NCBI GenBank assembly: GCA_007571275.1
Contig: RKRS01000029.1
Location: forward strand, 1 to 7,360
Reading direction: 5' to 3'
From: Dehalococcoidia bacterium
Lineage (GTDB): Bacteria > Chloroflexota > Dehalococcoidia > Bin125
Length of the DNA stretch: 7,360 nt
Shown: piece by piece, positions 1-5,025 of the stretch
Position numbering within the stretch: position 1 is the first letter of the stretch
Layout: each line of letters starts with the position of its first letter
Position numbers and translations under genes: made by a program
The notes under the pieces: model-generated
Database searches by the model: none
What the model saw: the letters and a program-made list of their open reading frames with translations, nothing else
What the model was told of the DNA's origin: nothing

Positions 1-278
1 TCGATCTCCTGCTGGAAGCGTTCGGAGATGCTGTGCCAGTCGAGCACGTCTACCCGCATTGGTAGGCGGGATTCCTCGAAAGCCTCTTTGAGGCGGGCGC
101 GCGTGGTTGGTGGCAGCGGCTCCGCGCCGACAACGGCGAGGTCGAGGTCGGAGTATTCCTTGGCGGTCCAGGTGGCGCGGGAGCCGAAGGCGCGCACCTC
201 ACAGCCCGGCGCGTGCTCGGCCAGGATGCGCTCAACGATGGCGAGGTGTTCCGGGCTCAGGTCAATCGTTGCGTGCAT
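1..278 (-). CDS. mntA: MntA-type minimal nucleotidyltransferase (antitoxin of HepT/MntA), 3' end cut off by window
   Basis: Antitoxin of a type VII toxin-antitoxin pair. In characterised members MntA transfers AMP groups from ATP to a tyrosine of the HepT toxin and so inactivates it. The first 92 residues are visible and show the family signature GSX10DXD: G32-S33, then ten residues, then D44-L-D46. A third acidic residue, D77, sits in a VDVLD segment. These are the metal-binding positions of the polymerase-beta type fold. The ATG at 278 is chosen because a GGAGG ribosome site (285-289) lies 6 bases upstream inside hepT. The gene overlaps the hepT stop by 17 bp, indicating translational coupling. 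The reading frame is open to the window edge; family proteins are about 100-140 aa, so little is missing. The motif and partner context make the identification firm; activity is inferred. Confidence 0.93.
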   Translation of the reverse strand, partial: MHATIDLSPEHLAIVERILAEHAPGCEVRAFGSRATWTAKEYSDLDLAVVGAEPLPPTTRARLKEAFEESRLPMRVDVLDWHSISERFQQEI

Positions 279-684
279 CCAGCGCCTCCAATAGAGATCG
301 AGCATCGCGGACGAAGTCTCCCATGGCTCGGTAGACCCGCAGCGCCTGCTCGCGGTCGTAGATGTGGACGGTTCGGTTCCGCGCCTCGTGGTGCTGCATC
401 CACAGGTCGACGTCGGGAATGAGGCGGCTTTCGGCCGCGAGGCGGAAGAGCTGCCGCCGCGTCACGCCATCCGCAATTCCCGCGCTGATGTAGGTGTTCA
501 GCCAGCGCGCGATCAGCTTCCAGCACAGCTCGTAGGTGATCTCGAAGTTCTTCACCACACCGGCGCGAATCCCGTTCTGCTCCACCTCCGAGAGCTGGGA
601 CATGCGCGCATCATCTTCGGCAACGGCCAACAGGTCGGCCAGGGCCTGCGTTGAGTTACGCAGCGGGGTCAGGTCAAGCGGCAT
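262..684 (-). CDS. hepT: HepT-type HEPN toxin (HI0074-family, nucleotidyltransferase partner)
   Basis: All-helical HEPN protein of 140 aa, formerly annotated as a nucleotidyltransferase substrate-binding protein of the HI0074 family and now known in several hosts as the RNase toxin of the HepT/MntA system. The catalytic motif RX4HXY is intact: R102, H107 and Y109 in the segment RNRTVHIY. Y109 is the position expected to receive AMP from MntA. The N-terminal region (FEITYELCWKLIARWL, about 47-62) is typical of the family. The ATG at 684 is preferred over a GTG at 708 because GGTGAG (691-696) lies 6 bases before it and no good ribosome site precedes the GTG. It follows higA by 51 bp and overlaps mntA, so it probably shares the higBA transcript. 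No promoter was seen in the 51-bp gap. Length is normal and nothing is missing. Confidence 0.93.
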   Translation of the reverse strand: MPLDLTPLRNSTQALADLLAVAEDDARMSQLSEVEQNGIRAGVVKNFEITYELCWKLIARWLNTYISAGIADGVTRRQLFRLAAESRLIPDVDLWMQHHEARNRTVHIYDREQALRVYRAMGDFVRDARSLLEALDARND

Positions 685-735
685 CACAAGCTCACCATCG
701 CAGGCCACACTGAACTGATGTCAGGCTATCCATGA

Positions 736-1947
736 TCAGCTGTGTGCCTCACGTTCAAACTGCTTCTGCACCTGGCCTGTGCCGACCAGTTGTGAGAGCA
801 GCCGATAGTTCCTGGTCTCGTATCGCAGTCGGCCGGCAACGATGGCAGGGTGAATCCCGAGCTGATTGGCGAGGTATATCGCGTTCAGTGAGGTCGGTTC
901 CTGTGCGACTCGGCTCTCCTGCCACGCGTCGCTTGGAATCAGCGCGTCCCGCGCCCACCGATCGGCCTCCCCCTCAAACGTGTCGCCGCTGGGCAGCTCC
1001 AGATCATCGACGAAACTCTGGTGGTCATCGCCAAGGTGACGGCCGAGATGGGCGAGTTCGTGCAACAGGCAGAACCAGAAGTTGTCGATGCGGTCGTATC
1101 GGAGCGTGAGGCCAATGACCGGTCGCGCATCGGGAAGCTGGAGCGCGGCGCCGTCCAGATAGGTCTTCGGAAGGTGTCGTTCTATCTGCAGCGCGATCCC
1201 ATGCTCGGCCAGAAGTCTGCGCGCTCTGAGCGGTCCGTCCTCATGGACGCTCAAACGCGCAACGCGCTGTAGGAACTCGAAGCTGACCACGCCCGGTTGA
1301 TACGGAGCTTCGGGAGGTTGGTCGTTGGCACAGGCAAGCACCTGCCAGCACCATGCTTGCAGAGCGTACAGATCGGTCTTGGCGTTGAGACGCTGCTGTT
1401 CGCTCCGGCGGTAGAGCGGGACTGCGGCCAGCGCCGCCTGCCCGCCAGCCCGCTCTAGCAGCTCTTGGATCAGCTCATCGGCGTGCTTCTTCAGATTGGG
1501 AATGTCAGGTATCCATGCACGTTTCGCCATCTCCCTGAGTGGGAACCGCTCCGCGTCGAGGACGTCGAGCGCCTCTGCATTGGATGCTCTCGGCTTCTGC
1601 AGCAACACCTCCGCCGGAATGGCGAGATGCTCGTGCAGGGCGCGCGCCATGGCCATCGTGATCGGCCGCTTGCGCGACAGGACCTCAGAGACTCGCGCGC
1701 GACTGCCGATGTAGGGGACCAGGTCGCGCGGACTCATACCGGTTTGGTCCATGTGGAACTCGATCGCGGCAACCGGATCGGGGAAACCCATGGGGAAGCG
1801 TTTCGCTTCATATCGCTCGATCAGGGCGACGAGGATGTCGAGTTCGTCGCCTGCTGGCGTCTGGGCTCGGGCGTCCATCAAGTCGGCCGCGCGCGCCAAG
1901 GCAGTCTCGTAATCGGCTTCCGTGCGGATCGGTCTCACCTCGACCAT
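736..1947 (-). CDS. higA: HigA-type antitoxin fused to ImmA/IrrE zinc metallopeptidase
   Basis: A 403-aa two-part protein. Residues about 1-117 resemble HigA antitoxins of the E. coli HigA (YgjM) type, with an Xre-like helix-turn-helix near 67-113 (SPRDLVPYIGSRARVSEVLS, KRPITMAMA). Residues about 180-390 are an ImmA/IrrE (COG2856) peptidase with the zinc motif H296-E-L-A-H300 and a downstream FEGEAD segment whose E327 is the likely third ligand. The family C-terminal helix (NQLGIHPAIVAGRLR) follows. The N-terminal half should bind HigB and the operator; the peptidase role here is unknown. In ImmA and IrrE relatives such a domain cleaves a DNA-binding repressor. The ATG at 1947 is preferred over an upstream GTG at 2001, which would overlap higB; GAGAGG (1957-1962) lies 9 bases before it. 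It starts 4 bp after higB. Classical HigA is about 100-140 aa, so the peptidase part is an addition. Peptidase activity is inferred from motifs. Confidence 0.9.
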   Translation of the reverse strand: MVEVRPIRTEADYETALARAADLMDARAQTPAGDELDILVALIERYEAKRFPMGFPDPVAAIEFHMDQTGMSPRDLVPYIGSRARVSEVLSRKRPITMAMARALHEHLAIPAEVLLQKPRASNAEALDVLDAERFPLREMAKRAWIPDIPNLKKHADELIQELLERAGGQAALAAVPLYRRSEQQRLNAKTDLYALQAWCWQVLACANDQPPEAPYQPGVVSFEFLQRVARLSVHEDGPLRARRLLAEHGIALQIERHLPKTYLDGAALQLPDARPVIGLTLRYDRIDNFWFCLLHELAHLGRHLGDDHQSFVDDLELPSGDTFEGEADRWARDALIPSDAWQESRVAQEPTSLNAIYLANQLGIHPAIVAGRLRYETRNYRLLSQLVGTGQVQKQFEREAHS

Positions 1948-1951
1948 TGGT

Positions 1952-2245
1952 CTAGACCTCTCGTGCGTCGATCCGGTCGTACTCGGTGTGGGTTCCCACA
2001 AAGCGGATGTAGACGATCTTGTAGGGGTAGTTGATCTTCACGATCAGGCGGTAACGGTTGCCGCGGATGTTGAAGACAGCCCGATTGCAGCCAACGATGC
2101 TGACTTTCGGGACCTGCGACTTGAGCTGCGCCGGCGTCTTCCAGTCAGCGCCTTTGAGGACGTGGTACCAAGCGAGTAGGGGCTCCTCAGCGTCAGGGTG
2201 GCTCTCCCAGAAGTCCCGCAGTGTTCGTTTGGCGATGATGCGCAA
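1952..2245 (-). CDS. higB: HigB-family toxin (RelE-superfamily mRNA interferase)
   Basis: Toxin of a type II pair, 97 aa, the usual size. The C-terminal half, with NIRGNRYRLIV followed by YIRFVGTHTEYDRID, closely follows the E. coli HigB (YgjN) pattern (NVGGNELRVV, HKEYD), and the N-terminus MRIIAKRTLRDFWESHP is also characteristic. Such proteins cut mRNA on the ribosome in the cytoplasm and are held inactive by HigA. The start is TTG at 2245, supported by AAGAGG (2253-2258) 7 bases upstream; no ATG or GTG fits the family N-terminus. The toxin precedes its antitoxin, which is the normal order for higBA. It lies 128 bp downstream of hsdM and has its own promoter and operators in that gap. Identification is firm; toxicity is inferred. 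Confidence 0.94.
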   Translation of the reverse strand: MRIIAKRTLRDFWESHPDAEEPLLAWYHVLKGADWKTPAQLKSQVPKVSIVGCNRAVFNIRGNRYRLIVKINYPYKIVYIRFVGTHTEYDRIDAREV

Positions 2246-2252
2246 GGCGGAA

Positions 2253-2258
2253 CCTCTT
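2253..2258 (-). promoter_or_regulatory. Ribosome binding site deciding the TTG start of higB
   Basis: AAGAGG on the minus strand ends 7 bases before the TTG at 2245. The predicted transcription start (about 2259) is immediately next to it, so the leader would be only about 14 nt. Confidence 0.7.
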
Positions 2259-2261
2259 CGA

Positions 2262-2274
2262 TCCCATTATGGGA
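2262..2274. promoter_or_regulatory. Candidate HigA operator 1, over the -10 box
   Basis: Perfect 13-bp palindrome TCCCATTATGGGA (6-bp arms, one central base). It covers the whole -10 box of the higBA promoter, so a bound HigA would block RNA polymerase. The link to HigA is inferred from position and symmetry. Confidence 0.7.
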
Positions 2275-2294
2275 CGGCTAAACAAAGATGTCAA
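2266..2294 (-). promoter_or_regulatory. Sigma-70-type promoter of higB-higA(-hepT-mntA)
   Basis: On the minus strand a perfect -35 box TTGACA (2289-2294) and a -10 box CATAAT (2266-2271, five of six consensus bases) are separated by exactly 17 bp. The predicted start point is near 2259, just before the higB ribosome site. The -10 box lies inside a perfect palindrome, the standard arrangement for an autoregulated toxin-antitoxin operon. It lies between hsdM and higB, so the toxin-antitoxin genes need not depend on hsdM transcription. Confidence 0.85.
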
Positions 2295-2313
2295 TCGCTC
2301 ACGCGAGCTATCA

Positions 2314-2326
2314 TCCCAATGCGGGA
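2314..2326. promoter_or_regulatory. Candidate HigA operator 2, upstream of the -35 box
   Basis: TCCCAATGCGGGA shares the TCCCA, the central T and the GGGA of operator 1 but is imperfect in the right half-site (CGGGA instead of TGGGA). It is also 13 bp long. The centres of the two sites are 52 bp apart, close to five turns of B-DNA, so both would face the same side of the helix. It lies about 20 bp upstream of the -35 box, a position suited to cooperative binding or looping. Confidence 0.5.
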
Positions 2327-2373
2327 ACTATATCTCTCAAGAGTATCTGCGGCATTTCGTCGACCGCGCCGAA

Positions 2374-3942
2374 TCAGCGCTCTGCTTCTTCTGGCCCGAA
2401 CCCCAAGCTGCGCAGATTGGCCTCAATCGACGCGTCGAGTTTGGCGGCCTCCGCTTGCTGCTCCCGCCACTGCGCGCTGAGACGGGTCATCTTTTCAGCG
2501 AAGGGCTCGCCGTCATCAGCAGGTGGCGCGGTTCCGACATAGCGTCCCGGCGTGAGGACGTGATCGTGCCTGGCGATTTCTTCCAGTGACACACTTTTGC
2601 AGAAGCCGGGAGCGTCATTGTATTCGTCGGCGCCAGCGTTACCCCGCCAGGCATGGTATGTCTCGGCGATGCGGCCGCGATCCTCGTCCGTGAGCTCGCG
2701 GTGGGTGCGGTCAGTCATCCGCCCCAGCGAGCGAGCGTCGATGAACAGAATCTCATCGGGCCGCGTCCGGCGTTGAGCGCGGGAGAGGAACCAGAGACAG
2801 GCTGGGATCTGGGTGGAGTGAAACAGCTGGCCGGGCAGGGCGACGATGCACTCGACCAGACCGGCTTCGAGAATCTTGCGGCGAATCTCTCCTTCACCGG
2901 ACTGGCTCGATGACATCGAGCCGTTGGCGAGCACGAAACCGGCGCGGCCACGCGGCGAGAGGTGGTGGATGAAGTGTTGCACCCAGGCGAAGTTGGCGTT
3001 CCCCAGCGGCGGGACGCCATACTTCCAGCGTTGGTCCGTGCGCAGCTGGTCGCCGCCCCACTGCGACACGTTGAAGGGTGGATTGGCGAGAATGTAATCG
3101 GCCTTGAGGTCGGGGTGGCGGTCGTGGAGGAAGCTGTCGCCGTGTTCGATCTGGGCCTCGATGCCGCGGATCGCAAGGTTCATCTTCGCCATCCGCCAAG
3201 TGGTGTAGTTGGATTCCTGGCCGTAGATCGAGATGTTCCTACTGGCTCGATCACCGTTTCCGTTCCCATTCGCATGGGCGCGGATGAATTCGATGGACTG
3301 AACGAACATCCCGGAAGAACCACAGCAGGGGTCGTAGACGCGGCCGCGATAAGGCTCCAGCATCTCAACCAGTAGTCGGACCACCGAGCGCGGTGTGTAG
3401 AACTCGCCGCCTTTGCGTCCCTCGGCGAGCGCAAACTGAGCCAGAAAGTACTCATAGACGCTGCCCAGCAGATCGGTGGCCCGCGCTTCCGCGCCGCCGA
3501 CCTTGATATCGGCGACCAGATTGATTACTCGTCCCAGCCGCGGCTTGTCGAGGGCGGGACGGGCGTAATCTTTGGGCAACACGTCTTTGAGCGCGGGATT
3601 ATCGCGCTCGATCGCGAGCATCGCTTCGTCCACGACCCGACCGATCTGCGGCTGAGTCGCCTGCGACTGAATCGTCTCCCAGCGCGCCGCAGCGGGGACC
3701 CAAAAGACGTTCTGTCCGCGGTACTCGTCGGGGTCTTCCGGATCAGCGCCCTGTTCCAGTTCGGTGAGCAGTTGGGTTCTCGCTTCCTCGAAGGCGTCGG
3801 AAACGTACTTGAGGAAGATCAGACCAAGCACAACGTGCTTGTAGTCCGCAGCGTCCATACTGCCGCGCAGCTCGTTGGCCATCTGCCAGAGTTGGGAGCG
3901 GTAATCATCGCTTGGCGCGTCGGCCTGTCGTTCCAGCGCCAT
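2374..3942 (-). CDS. hsdM: Type I restriction-modification system DNA methyltransferase subunit HsdM
   Basis: N6-adenine methyltransferase subunit, 522 aa, full family length. In the type I complex HsdM works with HsdS to methylate, and with HsdR to restrict. Seen in order: the N-terminal helical domain (LRGSMDAADYKHVVLGLIFL, about 25-44), the conserved GEFYTPRSVVRLLVEML at about 179-195, the SAM-binding motif I DPCCGSSGMF (about 204-213), and the catalytic motif IV NPPF (287-290). The usual C-terminal end follows, with HDHVLTPGRYVG and a final coiled-coil-like tail. The ATG at 3942 is chosen because AGGAG (3951-3955) lies 8 bases upstream and the family N-terminus begins just after it. The frame is open to 4260, but that extension has no family character. 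Neither hsdS nor hsdR follows; a toxin-antitoxin pair does. No clear promoter was found upstream. Confidence 0.96.
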   Translation of the reverse strand: MALERQADAPSDDYRSQLWQMANELRGSMDAADYKHVVLGLIFLKYVSDAFEEARTQLLTELEQGADPEDPDEYRGQNVFWVPAAARWETIQSQATQPQIGRVVDEAMLAIERDNPALKDVLPKDYARPALDKPRLGRVINLVADIKVGGAEARATDLLGSVYEYFLAQFALAEGRKGGEFYTPRSVVRLLVEMLEPYRGRVYDPCCGSSGMFVQSIEFIRAHANGNGNGDRASRNISIYGQESNYTTWRMAKMNLAIRGIEAQIEHGDSFLHDRHPDLKADYILANPPFNVSQWGGDQLRTDQRWKYGVPPLGNANFAWVQHFIHHLSPRGRAGFVLANGSMSSSQSGEGEIRRKILEAGLVECIVALPGQLFHSTQIPACLWFLSRAQRRTRPDEILFIDARSLGRMTDRTHRELTDEDRGRIAETYHAWRGNAGADEYNDAPGFCKSVSLEEIARHDHVLTPGRYVGTAPPADDGEPFAEKMTRLSAQWREQQAEAAKLDASIEANLRSLGFGPEEAER

Positions 3943-3950
3943 GTGGTTGT

Positions 3951-3955
3951 CTCCT
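3951..3955 (-). promoter_or_regulatory. Ribosome binding site deciding the hsdM start
   Basis: AGGAG on the minus strand, 8 bases before the ATG at 3942. The alternative ATG at 3981 has only a weak AGGTG at close spacing. Confidence 0.7.
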
Positions 3956-4011
3956 GTCCTGAGCAGTTTGTCAGCGGCCATTGTCGCACCTGTCGTTGTT
4001 CTACAGGCGCA

Positions 4012-4137
4012 GAACAGCAGCTGAGGCGGCGAACTGGCGCACGTGAGGCGGACGAGCTGGAAGCGATGACGGCCGGAGTCGTGATTGCCATCGCCCACCG
4101 GGCCGAGCGAAACAACATGCCCAGTCACTGGGACTGA
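4012..4137 (+). pseudogene. Possible C-terminal remnant of a small phage-type protein
   Basis: The plus-strand frame ending at TGA 4135-4137 reads like real protein over its last 30 or so residues (EADELEAMTAGVVIAIAHRA, then ERNNMPSHWD), with a helical pattern. The upstream part of the same frame is antisense to hsdM and not credible as protein. If real, the 5' part was removed when the hsdM segment joined here. I do not recognise the family. Its orientation and place before the portal remnant are the reason to consider it phage-derived. Confidence 0.25.
4120..4132. repeat. 13-bp perfect palindrome upstream of hsdM
   Basis: CCCAGTCACTGGG, 6-bp arms around one base, 178 bp upstream of the hsdM start. 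Its length and arm size match the higBA operator, but the half-site differs, with CCCA and TGGG 5 bp apart instead of 3. It may be an operator for a regulator of hsdM, or chance inside the decayed coding sequence. Confidence 0.35.
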
Positions 4138-4284
4138 AGGCATCGAGACCGCAAGCAGGTAGCAACGGAATCGGATACAGCCGCGGCGATGGTCGGCCTT
4201 GATCGAATGGGATAGAGGGGATACGTTCTGCCAACTTGCATGCGGGAAGACGCGGCTCATGAAACAGGGACGAGTCTGGATGCC

Positions 4285-4544
4285 GGTACTGGCGACGGTG
4301 GCGCTCAGCGGGAAGCCTGGCGGCGCTCGCTGTTCGGCATGCTGCGGCCACTGGGGCTGCTGATTGAGGCGGAGGCCAGCCGGCCACTGGAAGCGCAGGT
4401 GCGGATTGACTTTGCGAGCTACGCACCTCTGACATTCAGGGCCGCGCCCGCGCGTTCGGCTCGCTGGTTCAGGCCGGTATGCCGGACGCTGACGCTCGCC
4501 ACCATGCCGGCCTACCGCGCCTCCGAGGCCGGCAGACCGGTTGA
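4285..4544 (+). pseudogene. Phage portal protein, C-terminal remnant with frameshift
   Basis: Plus strand, opposite to all intact genes. The first segment (4285-4428) reads TGDGGAQREAWRRSLFGMLR, followed by IEAEASRPLEAQVRIDF. After a one-base loss near 4426-4428 the next frame continues with SDIQGRARAFGSLVQAGM and AGLP, ending at TGA 4542-4544. Joined, these match my recollection of the C-terminal pattern of HK97-type portal proteins: AQREAWRRFL, a VRLDF-like strand, then SDIQGRARAFxSLVxxGM. Portal proteins form the DNA entry ring of tailed-phage heads and are about 350-450 aa, so most of the gene is absent. The remnant shows that a tailed prophage once occupied this site. No alignment could be run; the match is from pattern memory. 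Confidence 0.55.
4505..4534. repeat. Inverted repeat, 9-bp arms, between convergent ends
   Basis: TGCCGGCCT (4505-4513) and AGGCCGGCA (4526-4534) pair perfectly around a 12-base loop. It lies 22 bp downstream of the stop of the 144-aa gene (minus strand) and at the end of the portal remnant (plus strand). Neither side is followed by a T-run, so a classical intrinsic terminator is not supported. It may still act as a 3' stem-loop. Confidence 0.5.
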
Positions 4545-4556
4545 GCGCGTATGGCG

Positions 4557-4991
4557 TTATTCAGTGGTTCGGTGACGTAAGCGCCTTACATCACGCTCAG
4601 TGTTATCTATGCGCTCCTTTAATACCTCTACCAGCCCCATAGCTTCGAGTGCCGCTGTTTGCACTTGCCCACATGATGTGCCCGCAGGGGGGTTGTGTGT
4701 TAGGTAGATAAGCCGGTCTACATTGTCTAAAATCGGCTCAGTGGCGAGGCGTAAGTCTGCATAGCTCCGCAGCAGCTTAGTAGCATTGTCATCATCTGTG
4801 CCTATCTCGGCCGCATATTCCATTTCCACGCTGATGCTAATCCACTCATCCTGGATAGACTGTATGGTGGTGATGCTTTGTGATAGCTCATCTAGAAAGG
4901 CGTCGGTATCACGCTGGACTAACATCATGATACCGACGCCCAACAAGACGCCTATACCAAGTGCAGCAAGTACACTTAGTGAGGCTTTCAT
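4557..4991 (-). CDS. Unrecognised 144-aa membrane-anchored protein
   Basis: Family not recognised. Residues about 5-25 form one hydrophobic segment (LSVLAALGIGVLLGVGIMML) after a single lysine, so this is either a membrane anchor with the rest outside the cytoplasm or an uncleaved signal. The remainder is polar and mostly helical with heptad-like spacing (about 30-60, 75-98, 110-140), suggesting helical hairpins or a coiled coil. One cysteine (C107) lies outside the membrane segment. The C-terminus is strongly charged. The ATG at 4991 is backed by AAGGA (4999-5003), 7 bases upstream. It follows the exported-protein gene by 34 bp, so the two are likely co-transcribed and may act together at the cell surface. 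Base composition is AT-richer than the flanks. Anchored exclusion or adhesion roles are possible but nothing shows them. Confidence 0.75.
   Translation of the reverse strand: MKASLSVLAALGIGVLLGVGIMMLVQRDTDAFLDELSQSITTIQSIQDEWISISVEMEYAAEIGTDDDNATKLLRSYADLRLATEPILDNVDRLIYLTHNPPAGTSCGQVQTAALEAMGLVEVLKERIDNTERDVRRLRHRTTE
4572..4594 (-). repeat. Inverted repeat, 10-bp arms, in the last codons of the 144-aa gene
   Basis: GTGACGTAAG (4572-4581) and CTTACATCAC (4585-4594) around three bases. As plus-strand sequence one position mismatches (C/A); in the minus-strand transcript the same position is a G-U pair, so the RNA made from this gene forms an unbroken 10-bp stem. It ends 13 bp before the stop codon. 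A role in mRNA stability or termination is possible. Confidence 0.45.
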
Positions 4992-4999
4992 TTATCTTT

Positions 5000-5015
5000 C
5001 CTTTCAGGTGAAAGG
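5000..5015. promoter_or_regulatory. Perfect palindrome overlapping the ribosome site of the 144-aa gene
   Basis: CCTTTCAGGTGAAAGG: 7-bp arms around two bases, lying in the 34-bp gap between the two cargo genes. The AAGGA ribosome site (4999-5003) shares four bases with one arm. In RNA it could hide the ribosome site; in DNA it could be an operator. Confidence 0.5.
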
Positions 5016-5025
5016 TTTAGATAAT

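Larger units (their letters stand above)
3943..4556. other. 614-bp region without an intact gene, separating hsdM from the cargo genes
   Basis: No complete gene is supported here on either strand. The minus strand must contain the hsdM leader and promoter, but I see no convincing -35/-10 pair. The plus strand carries decayed coding sequence: a broken portal-protein C-terminus (4285-4544) and a possible short remnant (4012-4137). The interval 4138-4284 shows nothing I can assign. Composition is GC-rich like the defence genes and changes to AT-richer at about 4556. Confidence 0.6.

Noticed and set aside
685..708. Upstream GTG start for HepT
   Set aside because: No ribosome site precedes it, while GGTGAG sits 6 bases before ATG 684.
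1948..2001. Upstream GTG start for the HigA fusion
   Set aside because: It would overlap the higB end and add residues unlike HigA; ATG 1947 has a good ribosome site.
1465..2034. 189-aa plus-strand open frame antisense to higA
   Set aside because: It lies opposite a gene with firm motifs, has no recognisable protein features, and long antisense frames are expected in GC-rich DNA.
2653..3375. Several plus- and minus-strand open frames of 80-150 aa within hsdM
   Set aside because: They are shadows of the hsdM frame, which carries motifs I and IV and the family C-terminus.
3943..4260. N-terminal extension of the hsdM frame by 106 residues
   Set aside because: The extension has no HsdM character, and a strong ribosome site precedes the ATG at 3942.
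4001..4435. 144-aa minus-strand open frame upstream of hsdM
   Set aside because: Low-complexity, Pro/Arg/Ser-rich, no domain, and antisense to the portal remnant.
4505..4534. Intrinsic terminator
   Set aside because: The stem is strong but no T-run follows on either strand; kept as an inverted repeat only.
4240..4575. Intact 111-aa plus-strand gene
   Set aside because: Only its middle resembles portal protein and the matching continuation is in another frame, so it is better read as a frameshifted remnant.
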